From Tolypeutes matacus (lineage: Eukaryota; Chordata; Mammalia; Cingulata; Chlamyphoridae), in NCBI GenBank assembly GCA_026826555.1, contig JAKSZT010054308.1, positions 5,350,131 through 5,414,130 on the forward strand: 64,000 nt of DNA. The letters run 5' to 3'. This document shows positions 36,516-48,749 of this stretch, piece by piece. The position numbers and the translations under genes were made by a program. The notes under the pieces were generated by a model. The model worked only from the letters and a program-made list of their open reading frames with translations, was not told the DNA's origin and did no database searches. The stretch's first letter is position 1, and each line of letters begins with the position of its first letter.

Positions 36516-37549
36516 AATATATTTTTAATCTCATCCACTGTGTCTTTCATTCCCAAAAGGTCTGTTATTTTCTTTGCAGTCTTTCAAATTGTTCTTTATG
36601 CTCTCCTGATGTCTTCTTAATATCTTTTAATTCTTTAGTCATATTTTCTTTAAATTCTTTGAAGTGATTTAGAAGAGTTGTGTGGTTATCACTGATTAAT
36701 TGTCTTATATCCTGTATCTCTTTAGGATATTTGGTTTGTTCTTTTGCCTGGGCCATCTCTTCCTGTGTCTTAGTATGGCTTGTAATTTTTTGTTGATGTC
36801 TAGGCATCTGAATATGTTGGTGTATTTACTCTGATGGCTAATTTCTCTCTCTTGCCTATTGTTTTTTTTTTTTTTTTTTTTTTTTACAGCTCTTCTTTGA
36901 TATTTGGTTCAACCTATCCTCAGTCTTTAAAATTGCCCAGCTCAAACATTATTTTTACCATTCTCTTCTCCTTCTGGGAAACCAATATCCAAATTTCAAA
37001 ATCGGGCCCAGGACTCACTAGCGGGGCACAGATTTTTTCCCAGGGGTTGGATAAAAGGAGATTGAACAATTTTTGAAAATGCCATTTCCAGACTGGCGAG
37101 CAGATGGCGCTAGTCAGCACACCTTTCCACGGAGGTGTTTCGGTCTCAGTTTCCTGTGTTCTGTGTTGAATCTCCAGATTGGAGATTCAAAGCGGGCTCT
37201 GCTGGCTGAATTCACTGAAGAAAAGTAACCCTACCTCCCCTTCCTTTTCCCCTGAAACAGCTGACACGGGGGAAGATGTCTGTTCCCCCTGAGTGAGCCA
37301 GGTGTTTTACACCAGCTTAATATCTTGAGGTGGGGCAGGGAAGCCCTTCTGGGCCACCACGGGGGCCTGTTAACTCATTGTCATTTCGGTTTCTTTGTCT
37401 CTCTGTCCCTCACCCTTCTGGGAGATGTGTAGCACTGTCTTGGTCCCTCACAAAGTTTTTGGCTCTTTCTCCATTGTTTTTGTGAGAACATTCAGCTCTG
37501 CTTGTTAGTCCATCACCATCTTCCCACAATCCTCAATAGAGTTTTATTT

Positions 37550-38980
37550 GATGTTCCCTCCGTACTATCTGGGGACTACGCTAGACACCAGATATATGCA
37601 GATGAAAAGATATTGTCCCTACCCTTATGGGAACTACTCTAGCATCAGAAGACTAACATGAAAAAGTAAGCACCCTAATGTGGCTTGTGCTCTGGTGGAG
37701 TTCTGTACAGCATATGAAATAGGCACAGTGGAGATTGAGGAGTGTGGGGAAAGGCTTCCAGAGGGAATGAATATTGAGAGATGGGTAGGTTCTCATCAAA
37801 CAGATAAGACTGGGGAAGAAGGAAGGATTCCAGGTCCAGTGAGAAGCAAAAGCAAGGTAAGAAAGTAGGGACAATTTGGCTGCTCAGGGATTCACAGGTA
37901 CCTTAGAATGGCAGATGCTTAGGAGCAAGAAGGAGCATCACAAGAGATAAGGTCCAAAAGTGGGTAGTGGCAAGATCAAAGAGAACATATATTCCTCCCA
38001 CCCCTCATATTTTCATAGTGTGGAGGAGATGGCCACTCCATTCCCCAGCAAAGAACAGTATTAGATAAAATACTTCTGGTCCTTTTACCATTGCTCACTC
38101 GTCCTTGCCACTTGTTCCTCATCACAGGATGACAGACTTATATGGTTGGTGAGTTGGGGTGAAGATCCCAGCTTATGGCATCTTGATCTCTGTTTTCTTT
38201 GTCCTCAAGTAGAGGTGACCTATTCCCACTCATCTTCCCGTGTGGAATTATTGCAATGAACTGTCAGAGGAGCCAGGATCCTCCATTTTCTTACTGGACC
38301 AAACTCTTCTAAGAGAAAGGTTCCAAAGTCTATTGAGAGAAAAGTAGAGACTGCCCTCATTTGGCTCTGATCTAAGTTACATAATCCAGTCCAGTTTTGC
38401 CATTAATAAAGCTGATATTTTGTCTTTTATCTGAATTTCATTTCTCAACTTGGTTCAGAACCTGGAGGGGACATGTGGGTTGAAAACATCCATAAACCCC
38501 TACCTATTCCAAGATTAATGGAAGAGTAAATGGCATTTTAACCATGATCATAACATGATCATTTTGGTTTTGAGAGCAGGGAATGTGATGGACTGGAGTG
38601 GGTACAACTAGAGAGAAGAAGAACAGGTGGGTAGCCAGTGATAGAATCCAGGATAGAAAAGCTGAAGGCCTGAACTAAGGCAGTGTCAGTGGTGATGGAG
38701 AAAAGGGATATGAGGCATCAGAAACAGGAAGCTAAGAAGAAAAAGAAGGTTCAAAATACTATTATGAGATGAGTGGAGATGCTACTGTAAGAGTGGAAAA
38801 TGTGTTGGCTGCACGGTAAATACAATCATAAAATCAGACAACCCTTAGAGAACTTTAAGGGTCATCAATATTGTTGGAAAGCCCTAGACATATTTTAGGG
38901 TCATTTATTATGTTAAGTATAATATGCATGTTTTCTATTACAAAAATAATTAATGATCCAAGATAGTAAATAGAGCAGTG
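37550..38980. other. Intergenic, old repeat fragment and unassigned sequence
   Basis: About 37555-37960 resembles the ancient repeat at 2245-2965. 37970-38980 holds nothing I recognise. Confidence 0.4.
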
Positions 38981-39029
38981 TATTTAAATTTCTTTATTCT
39001 CAAAGTCCCATTAAATGATAGGAAATTGG

Positions 39030-39230
39030 GGGGCGGATGTAGCTCGCTCAAGTGGTTAAGCGCCTTCTTCCCATGTACAAGGTCCCAGATTCGATCCCCC
39101 GTACCTCCTAAAAACAAAAGAAACAAACAAAAACGAAAACAGCAAATCTCATTGGGGCGCAGAAGTAACTCAGTGGTTGAGCACCTGCTTCTCATGTATA
39201 AGGTCCTGATTACTCCTAAAAATATATATA
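39030..39230 (+). repeat. Two DAS-type SINE copies
   Basis: GGCGGATGTAGCTCGCTCAA starts one and GGGCGCAGAAGTAACTCAG the other, each with CTCCTAAAAA ends. Confidence 0.8.
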
Positions 39231-39384
39231 TATGGGAAAAATTTTTTAATCAAAATAAAATCACATCCCCACTAGAAAACAGAAAGTGAAGTATACTGCT
39301 TCAGGCAAGTTGTGGTAGACCAAAAATCCTGAAAACTCTCCTAACTTTAAATGCCTATAAATACTGGATGAATACTAGATAATG

Positions 39385-40950
39385 TTTTTATTTTTTTATT
39401 TTTTTACTTTATTAGAGAAGTTGTGGGTTACAGAACAATCATGCATAAAATACAGGATTCCCATATACCACCCTATTATTAACAGCTTGCATTGGGGTGG
39501 AACATTCGTTACAGTTGATGAAAGCACATGTTTATATTTGTACTATTAACTACAATCCATGGTTTAACTTAGGGTTCACTGTCTGTGTTGTGCAGTTCCA
39601 TAGATTGTTTAAAAATTTGTATTCCAGGACTATATATAAAACACAAATTTTCTATTTTAACCATATTCAAATGTATAATTCAGAGCTGTTAATTATATTC
39701 AGAATGTTGTGCTACAATCATCACCACCATTACCAAAACTTTTCCATCATGCCAAATAGAAACTCTATATTTCAAGCCTTAACTCCTTATTCCCGGCCCC
39801 TCCACCTTGTGCCCTGGTAATCTAAATTCTAGATTATGACCCTACAAGTTTGCTTATTCCAATTATTTCATATCAGTGCGATCATACAATATTTGTCCTT
39901 TGGTGTCTCACTTATTTCACTCAGCATGAGGACTTCAAGGTTCATCCATACTGTCATATATATCAGAACTTCATTCCTTCTTACAGCTGAATAATATTCC
40001 ATTGTGTGTATAAAACACATTTTGTTTGGCCATTCATCAGTTGATGGACATGTAGATTGCTTCCATCTTTTGGCAATTGTAAATAATGCCACTGTGAATA
40101 CTGATGTGCAAATATATGTTCGAGTCCCTACTTTCAGATATTTTGGATATATACCTAGTAGTGAGAGTGCCTAGTCATATGGTAATTCTATACTTAACTT
40201 TCTGGGGAACCACCAAACTGTCTTCCACAGTGGCTACACCATTTCACCTTGCCACCAGCAAAGTGAATGAGTATTTCTATCTTTCTATATCCTCCCAACA
40301 CTTCTATTTTATGCTTTTTTAATAATAGCCATTTAAGTGGGTTTGAAGTGGTATCTCATTGTGGTTTTGATTTGCATTTCCCTAATGGCTAATGACATTG
40401 AACATCTTTTCATGCGCTTTTTAGATATTTTTATATCTTTTTTGGAGAAATGACTACTCAAGTCTTTTGTGCATTTTTTAAATTGGGTTGTGTGTCTTTT
40501 TTATTTTGAGTTGAAGGATTTCTTTATATATCCTAGATATTAGACTCTTATTGAAATGTAATTTCTAAATATTTTCTCCCATTGTGTAGGTTGTCATTTT
40601 ACTTTTATAATAAAGTCCTTTGAAACACAAAGGTTTTTAATGTTCATGAGATCCCATTTATCTATTTTTTTCTTTTGTTGTTTGTGCTTGGGTATAAAGC
40701 TTAAGAAACCATTGCCTAACACAAGATCTTGAATATGCTTCCCTATGTTTTCTTCTAAGAGTTTTATAGTTCTGACTCTAAAATTTAGGTCTGATCCATT
40801 TTCAGATGATTTTTGTACATTTTGTGGGGTAGTGGTCCACCTTTGTTCTTTTGCAAATGGAGATCCAGTTTCCTAGCAACATTTATTGAAGAGACTATTC
40901 TTTCTCAATTGAGTTGTCTTTGCCCCACATCAAAAATCAGTCGGTCAGAG
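39385..40950 (-). mobile_element. L1 3' end and UTR
   Basis: The plus strand shows reverse L1 phrases: CAGGATTCCCATATACC, GAATAATATTCCATTGTGTG, CATCAGTTGATGGACATG and GATTTGCATTTCCCTAATGG. The ORF2 C-terminus and 3' UTR are present without intact frame. Confidence 0.8.
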
Positions 40951-41161
40951 TTCCAAGAAGATAGAGGCAGCATAGAGAACAGCAGGGCTCACCTCTCTTC
41001 TGAAAACAAAAGGAAAGGCAGAAACTGTCTGAAACAACTGTTCTAGAGATTTGCAAACCAGGGAGTACTTTTGTCTATCCAGGAGGGGGCAGGATGGGGA
41101 GACAGAGATGCTGAAGCAAAAGCTGTGAGTGAATCACTCCAAGTGAGGCAGGTTAGTATAG

Positions 41162-41610
41162 TGAAAGGGGGAAGGTGTCTGGCCTGGCAAACAACATGGC
41201 TAACAGACACCTGGCTGACAGACCACATGGCCGTGAGACACTGCCCGGAAATCTCCTGAGAAGACTGTTGGAAAGACACTGCAAGATCATGGACATGAGA
41301 ATATCATTTAGAATGAGAGGGAAAGCCCCGGATATTCTCAAAAGGCCTCACCATTGGCCCCCTGAGAAATGAGAGGTGGGGCAACCAATCACAACAGCAA
41401 ACAGACTTTAAAAAGCCCTGACCTGGGACCCCACCTGCACAACTCTCCCTGCAATAGGCCTGCAGTCCATGCCTCAGACCAGGTACTTTTCTTGTTTTCT
41501 TGTTTCTTAATAAACTCTTTACTCCCATGCCTACCCTATGTTGTGTCCTTAAATTCTTTTATGCGACATAAGCCAAGAACCTAGAAGCTCAGAAACCAGA
41601 GTCATCCAGT
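41162..41610 (+). mobile_element. Endogenous retrovirus solo LTR (gammaretrovirus-like)
   Basis: Starts TGAAAGGGGG. It has CAATCACAAC and ACTTTAAAAAGCCC (CCAAT/TATA-like), then poly(A) signal AATAAA in TTCTTAATAAACTCTTTACT, and an end region GACATAAGCCAAGAACC. Inverted related copies lie at 56024-56910. No viral genes accompany it. The exact 3' border is uncertain. Confidence 0.65.
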
Positions 41611-42496
41611 AACATGAGGGAACAGCACCCATCCCCCAAACTCACGGCACCCTCAGTACAGCCTCGAACCAGCTGCCATTGACAGAGAGAGGATCAAGGA
41701 GCAGGGGTCTTCCTCTCTGGGAAACGGGAGGACATGGCCAAGGGCCAAGCATGGAGTCTGATAGGCAACTTTGGTCTGCTAGGCCCAGCTCTGAATTGTG
41801 GTTCTAGCTAGCCTGGAGGTGAGATTCCTATGGACATTGTTTCAACACTGCCTGGTGGATTTTGGAGAAAATGCAGTCCCCCGCTTAACCTGTGGCAAAA
41901 GGTTTTCCAAAGTGCGCCATCTGCTGACAGGCCAGGAAAGTACACCTCTGGAAATTCAAAAGGAGAAAAAAAAAAAAGCATTTTTGGCGTCTTTCCTGTC
42001 CGGCTCCCTGGGGCTCTTTGGAACTGGCCTGTACCCCATTAGTGGGTCACTGGCCCCGTTTTAATCAGTTAGACATGGGCAATTTTAAAGATCTAGAATA
42101 AGTTGAACCAAGAATCAAAGGAGAGCCATAACAAAGTCAATCAACAATAAACCCTAAGCAAGAGAGAGAAACTGACCATCAGAGTAAACTCATCATCATA
42201 ACCATTTGCCTAGATATCAGCAAAAAATTACAATCTACCTAAGAAACAGGAAGATATGGCCCAGTCAAAGGAACAAATTAAAATGTGAGGCAAGACACAG
42301 AATTTGAAACAACTAATAAATGATGTTCAAGCAAATCTCCTAAATCAATTCAAGGAGTTGAAGGAAAATATGGCTAAAGAAATAATGGATATTAAGAAGA
42401 CACTGGGTAAGCATAATGAAGAATGTAAAAGCTTGCACAAAAAAATAACAGAATTTATGGGAATGAAAGACACAGTGAATGAGGTTAAAAATACAT

Positions 42497-42605
42497 TACA
42501 GGGGAGCAAATGTAGCTCAGTGGTTTAGTACCTGCTTCCCATGTATGAGGTCCTGGGTTCAATCCCTGGTACCTCCTAAAACAAACAAACAAACAAACAA
42601 AGATT
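42497..42605 (+). repeat. DAS-type SINE
   Basis: GGGGAGCAAATGTAGCTCAG head, B box GGGTTCAATCCC, then a (AAAC)n tail. Confidence 0.85.
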
Positions 42606-42870
42606 ACAGGTATACAACAGCAGATTTGAACTGGCAGAAAAAGGATTGATGAGACTTCGACTGGCAGTTTTGGAGCTGCCTCTTTTAAGGGATTCTGAAT
42701 CTCAGAACTCTTGCCAATCTTGCAACTTGTGCATGGGGAAGTTTTGACATAGCTACCTGTGCGCCTGTAGGCATTGCCTTCTAGCACATCCTCCCACCGA
42801 CCAGACCCCAGTTAGCATTCCTTGGTGCCTGTGGGAAGAAGACTCCAAGCACCTGCACATTCTTTGCTGT

Positions 42871-42935
42871 TGGTTCACAATTCTTTTTTTACTCCCAATT
42901 ATTTGAATTTATTTATTTATTTATTTATTTATTCG

Positions 42936-42966
<31 letters not shown>

Positions 42967-43059
42967 CGGGAGGTCCCGGGAATCGAACCCAGGTCCCTCC
43001 ATATGGGAGACAGACTCCCAACCATTGGAGCCACATCCACCCCCTGGTTCACAATTCTT
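42871..43059 (-). repeat. DAS-type SINE with (TTTA)n tail and 15-bp target duplication
   Basis: TGGTTCACAATTCTT at 42871-42885 and 43045-43059 flanks a reverse SINE ending GAGCCACATCCACCCCC, with a long ATTT tetranucleotide tail at 42906-42962. Confidence 0.88.
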
Positions 43060-44634
43060 AACCCATTCCTTACTTACATTTATATATCTATATCAGCATC
43101 CAACCAGGGTACCCCAAAATACATGAGGCTAACACTGGCAAAACTGAAGGGAGAAATAGACGTCTCTACAATAAGAGTTGGGGACTTCAATATACCACTT
43201 TCATCAACAGATAGACCATCTATTCAGAGGATCAGTAAGGAAACAAAGAACTTGAACAATGTGATCAACAAACTAGACCTAACAGAAATATACAGAACAT
43301 TGCACTCCAAAAGAGCAGGATCTATGTTCTTCTCAAATGCACATGGATCATTCTCCAAGATAGACCGTATGTTCGGTAACAAAGCAAGTCTCAATAAATT
43401 TTAAAAGATTGAAATTATACCAAGCACTTTCTCTGATCATAATGGAATGAAACTGGAAATCAATACTAGGTGGAGAACTGAAAAGTTTTGCAAATATATG
43501 GAGATTAAGCAACACATTCTTAAACAATCAATGGGTCAAAGAAGAAATTGCAAGAGAAATCAGTAAATATCTCGAGATGAATGAAAATGAGAATACAATA
43601 TATCAAAATTTATGAAATGTAGCAAAGGCCATGCTAAGAGGGAAATTTATAGCCCAAAATACCTACATTAAAAAGTAAGGAAGAGCTAAAATTAAAGACC
43701 GAACTGCACACCTTGAGGAATTAGATGAAGAAGAGCAAACTAATCCCAAAGCAAGCAGAAGGAAAGAAATAACAAAGATTAAAACAGAAATAAATGAAAC
43801 CGAGAATGATAAAACAATAGAGAGAATCAAAAAAACCAAAAGCTGGTTTCTTATTGATCAAGAGGAACAATAAAATTGACCAAACCTCTAGCTAGACTAA
43901 TGAAGAAAAAAGAGAGATGATGCAAATAAATAAAATCAGAAATGAGATATATATACACATACCATACAATCCATCTAAAATGTACAATCAATGGCTTCTG
44001 GTATAATCATAGAGTTATGCATTCATCACTGCAATCAATTTGAGAGCATTGTCTTTATTCCAGAAAGAAAAACTATCTGCCCCTTAGCAGTCACCTCTCA
44101 TTCTATCCTTCCCTTGCCATATATAATCACTAATATTCCTCTATACATTTATTTATGTTTGCATTTTATATAAATGGAGTCAAACAATATGTAGCACTTT
44201 GTGTCTGGTTTCTTTCACTTAGCATAGTTTTTTTTCCCTCATCAGTGGGAAAATATTCATATATTACTATTCACTGCAGTCCATAGTTTGATTTAGGTGT
44301 ACTATTGCCCAAATACCACCCTATGATTAATATCTTGTAATATTAACATACATTTGTTCTGATCATAGAAGAACATTATTATATTTGTATTATAGACCAC
44401 ACTCATAGTCCACAACAGGGTTCACTATGCTATTCAGTCTCATGTTTCATTTTTCAGCTTTCCTTCTAGTGACATACATGACCCTAAACTTTCCTTTTAA
44501 ACCACAACAACACCCACATATTAGTATTGTTAATTACATTCACTATATTGTGCTAACATCACATCTGTCCATTTCTAAACATTTACAATTAACCTTATTA
44601 CAAATTTTGCACAAATTAAGCCTTGGCCTCCTGT

Positions 44635-45293
44635 ATTAGTCAGCTAAAGGGGGTACTGATGCAAAGTACCAGGGCTTTGTTGGCTTTTATAAGGGGTATT
44701 TATTTGGGGTAGAAGCTTACAGTCACAAGGCCATAAAGAGTAAATTACTTCCCTCACCAAAGTCTGTTGCCATGTGTTGGAGCAAGATGGCTGCCAACGT
44801 CTGCAAGGGTTCAGCCTTCCTCTTCAGGCTTCGTGGTCCCAGCTCCTTCTGGTCTCAGCTGTAGGCTGGTATAAGGCTTGTCTCTCTTCCCAGGGCTCAT
44901 TTCTCTCCAGGATCAGCTGCTCTGTTCTCTCCACAAGGTCAGCTGCAGACTACCAGGCTTTTTCTTTTCCTGGGGTCTCTGCCATAGCCGTCTCTATTCT
45001 TCTGTCTTCTTCTCTGTGTATTTACTTCCTAGGGTTCCAGCAGAGGAGCTGAGAAATTCTCTCTGAATGCTGAAACCACTTCTCCTTGCGTTCAACTGAT
45101 TGGATAAAACATCACTCATTGCTGATGGCAATATCCCTGGTTGATCATAGATGTAATCAACCATCTATGCAATAAACTCACTGATGACTAAAGTCCATAA
45201 ATGTCCTTGTATTACAATTAGTCTGGTGTTTGCTTGACCAAATAACTGGGCACAATTACCTGGCTGAATTTACACATTAGCCTAACCACCACA
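44635..45293. mobile_element. Second copy of the TGTATTAGTCAGC LTR-like element
   Basis: Opens TGTATTAGTCAGCTAAAGG, ends CTAACCACCACA, and shares GTATTTATTTGGGGTAGAAG and CAAGATGGCTGCC with the copy at 19535-20350. Confidence 0.55.
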
Positions 45294-45824
45294 GCTCCCC
45301 ATTCTCTATCCTCATTCTATCTTCTGGCCACCTATGTTCTAGCTATTAACTCCATGAGTTTGCTCATTATATTTAGTTCATATAAGTGAGACACCATAAA
45401 ATATTTGTCCTTTATGACTGGCTGATTTCATGCAATATAATGTCCTCAGGGTTCATCCATGTTGTCATATACATGAAGACTTCATTTCTTCCTACAGTGG
45501 AATAATATTCCATCATATGTATATACCACATTTTGCTTATCTATTCATCAGTTGATGGACACTTACATTGTTTCCATCTTTTGGCAATTGTCAATAATGC
45601 CACTATGAACATTGGTGTGCAAATGTCTGTTCACACTGCTTTCATTTCTTCCAAGTATTTGCCTAGTAGTGGGATTGTTGGATCATATAGCAGATCTATT
45701 TTTAACTGCCTGAGGAACTGCCAAACAATCTTCCACAGCAGCAGTACCATTCTACATTACCACTAACAGTGAGTAAGTGGTCCTATTTCTCCACATGCTT
45801 TCCAAAAATTGTAATTTTTGTTTT

Positions 45825-45905
45825 TTAGGAAGTACTGGGGATTGAACTCATGACCTCATACATGCAAAGCAAGTGCTCAACCTCTAACCTACACCCACTC
45901 TGCAA
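45825..45905 (-). repeat. Diverged DAS-type SINE
   Basis: Reads AAGTACTGGGGATTGAACTC and CAAGTGCTCAACC, a decayed reverse copy. Confidence 0.65.
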
Positions 45906-46769
45906 CTTTTCTGTTTTTTTAATAGTGGCCATTCTAGTAGGTGTGAAATGATATCTCATTATAGTTTTGATTTGCATCAAAACTAGTGATGTTGCACATC
46001 TATTCATGTGCTTTTTTTTGTCATTTGTATTTCCTCTTTGGAAAAAAAGTATATTCAAGTATTTTGCCCATTTTTAAATTAGGTTGCTTGTCTTTTTTAT
46101 CTTTGAGTTGTAGGACCTATTCATATACTATGGATATTAAACCCTTATTGAATATGTTGTTTCCAAATATTTTCTCCCATAGAGTAGGCTGCCTTTTCAC
46201 CTTCTTGACAAAGTCTTTTGAAGAACAAACAATTTAATTTTGAGGAGGTCCCATTTATCTATTTTTTCTTTCATTGCTCATGCTTTGGGTGTAAGTTTTA
46301 AGAAACCACCTCCTATCACAAGATCTTGAAGATGCTTTTCTATATTTTCTCCCAGGAGTTTTATGGTCCTGGCTTTAATGTGTAGGTCTTTGATGCAGTT
46401 TTGAGTTAATTTTTGTATAATGTGTGAGATAAGGGTCCTCTTTCATTGTTTTGGCTATGGATATCTAGTTCTCCCATCACCATTTGTTGAAGAGACTATT
46501 CTGTCCCAGCTGAATGAACTTGGTAGCCTTGTCAAAAATCAATTGGCCATAAAGGTGAGAGTCTATTTCTGAACTCTCAATTCAATTCCCTTAATCAATA
46601 TGTCTTTCTTTATGCCAATACCATGCTGTTTTGACCACTATAACTTTGTAATATGCCTTAAAGTTAGGAAATGTGAGTCCTCCAAATTTATTTTTGTTTT
46701 TCAGGATATTTTTGGCTATTCAAGGCCCCTTTCCCTTCCAAATAAATTTGGTAATTGACTTTTCCATTT

Positions 46770-48740
46770 CTTCAAAGTAGGCTGCTGGAATTTTGTTTGA
46801 TACCAACTTAACTTTAACAGCATACATGAAGACTGTTTCTATATCACTCCATTCCCCCACCTTTTTGTTGTACTCATTACAAATTGTATCTTCATGTATT
46901 ATATTTCCAAGACCATAAATTTATCATTACTTTTTATGCATTTGCCTTTTAGAGACTCTAAGAAGTAAAAAGCGGAGTTACATAACAAAAATACAATATA
47001 ATAGCTATGGCATTTATAATTAGCCATATGGTTACCTTTATCAGAGGTCTTTATTTCATTATACCACTTTGATCCACTGTCTGGTGTCTTTTCCTTTCAG
47101 TCTGAAGAATTCCCTTTTGTTAGCATTGCTTATAGGGCAAGTATAGTGGTAACAAAATTCCTCAGGTTTTGCTTATCTAGGAATGTCTTAATCGCTCCCT
47201 CATTTTTGAAGGACAATTTCACTGGATATATAATTCTTGGTTGGCAATCATTTTCTTTCAGCACTTTAAATACTTTGTCCCAATGCCTTCTTGCCTCCAT
47301 CGATTATGATAAGAAATCAGCACTTAATCTTATTGTGGTTCCCTTTTACACAACAAATTTCAGCCATCCTTCAGCAATCAGATCTCTCATTGTCTACTGC
47401 ATTCAACCATTTGACTATTGTGTATCTGGGTGTGGTTGTCTTCATGTTTACCCTACTTGGGGTTCATTGGGATTCTCGAATGTATATATTCATGTTGTTT
47501 GTTAAATTTGGGAAATTTTCTATTATTTCTTTAAATATTCTTTCTGCCCCTTTCTCTCTTTCTTCTTCTGGGACTCCCATGATGTATATACTAGTTCACT
47601 TGATGCTGTTCACAGGTCTTTTAGGCTCTATTAATTTTCTTAATTATTTTTTCTTTCTGTTCCCCAGCAGGAATAATTTCAATTATTTTTTCTTGAGTTC
47701 ACAGATTCTTTCTTCTGCCAGCTCCAATCTGCTGTTGAGATACTCATAGGAATTTTTTTTCAGTTAGTATGCTCTTCAACTTCAATTTTTTCATTTGATT
47801 TCTTTTTAAAATTTCTGTCTATTTATTGAAATTCTCATATCGTTCAGTCATCATCTTCCTGATATCCTTTAGTTCTTTCTCAATCATTTCATTTATCTAC
47901 TTGATCACATTGAAGATCATTTTTTAAAGTATTTTTCTGGTATGTCCAAAATCTGGTCTTCTTCATTGATGGTTTTTTAATTTTTATCTTCTTGCTTTGG
48001 GTAAGCTATCATTTTATGTCTCATTGTTTTGTCTGTAATCATGTTGCACACTATACACTTTAACATTTTCATGTATTAACACTGAGATTTAGTCCTGAAG
48101 CTGTCTGTTCCTTAAATTTGAACACAACTAATCATATAACAAAAGTTCCTTTGAGTGCCAGGCCTAACAAAAACAAAGAAGTACAAAACAAAACACCTTT
48201 CACAGTCTTCACAAATTGGTTCTGCCTTGGCTGGTGCTATCCTTAGAGTTTAACCCTCTTACCAAGAAGATCAGTCTGAGGCAAAGTGAAGTACGGGGAC
48301 CTCTTTGTCTTTTCTGCCTGTGTCTTGTCCTGGGTTGTGCTGGCACATAGCCTTAAGAATCCCCCCATTTATAGGAATCCACATGTCCCCCTACTGTCTC
48401 TGAAATAGACTTTATATCCCACCTGGGTGGACTATTGTATGTCTTAAAACCTATAGTCCTTGCCCCAGGTGGCTTTGACTTCACTGTTTCTTATACTGCT
48501 TTAGCTGTTCTCAAGCTGCTTCTGCCTGCAGAGCAAATTCTGGGAAGGTGAGCCAGAAATGAGTTTCCTGGTTTAGTCCCTCAGGCTGCCACCCCATAGA
48601 CTGGCATCGACATACAGGTACCTGAATGTGTGCATAAGGTTTACTTTGCTCTCTCTGGACAGAGTCAGTGACCCATAGTGGGAGCACAGGCAGGCTCCCC
48701 TCCACTATAGGAGGGGGTTTAGGAGGGACCAGCAAGGATG
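46770..48740 (-). mobile_element. HAL1-like element, older copy
   Basis: In reverse it carries ORF1-like wording shared with the 32917-37532 element: CTCATTTTTGAAGGACAATT, AATTCTTGGTTGGCAATC, and GAAATCAGCACTTAATCTTA. A possible 5' UTR runs to about 48740. ORF1 is broken by stops. Confidence 0.6.
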
Positions 48741-48749
48741 CTATGAGCT

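Larger units (their letters stand above)
32904..37545 (-). mobile_element. HAL1-like (ORF1-only) L1 derivative with 13-bp target duplications
   Basis: Insertion body at about 32917-37532, minus strand. TCAATAGAGTTTT at 32904-32916 and 37533-37545 forms a perfect duplication. Read 5' to 3' (right to left): a 5' start like GGATTGTGGGAAGATGGTGA and a GC-richer 5' UTR (about 37080-37530). ORF1-like coding follows: coiled-coil phrases LLNHFKEFKENMTKELKDIK near 36650-36680, IHIIGFPEGE near 35870, and RVNPNRPTPRHLPF then KQRILKAAREKQ near 35660-35770. An AT-rich 3' region follows, with AATAAA near its end. No ORF2 (endonuclease/RT) was seen. Nested insertions are at 34341-35503 and 36045-36512. Confidence 0.7.
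40950..43930 (+). mobile_element. L1 5' part, head to head with the L1 3' end on its left
   Basis: 5' UTR-like sequence from about 40950, interrupted by an LTR at 41162-41610. ORF1 coiled-coil phrases are at 42300-42490 (LLNQFKELKENMAKEIMDIK). ORF2 endonuclease-end phrases are at 43140-43410 (VGDFNIPLSSTDRPS), and ORF2 continues to 43930 with stops. Confidence 0.7.
43945..46760 (-). mobile_element. L1 3' UTR and ORF2 C-terminal region, split by an LTR-like insert
   Basis: The 3' UTR-like part (43945-44634) is followed by the inserted element 44635-45293. L1 ORF2 end phrases then run in reverse from 45300 (GTTCATCCATGTTGTCATAT, TCAGTTGATGGACACTTAC) to 46760 (CTTTGTAATATGCCTTAAAG). Confidence 0.75.

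Noticed and set aside
42906..42962. CRISPR-like or satellite array
   Set aside because: A TTTA tetranucleotide tail of a SINE; no spacers.
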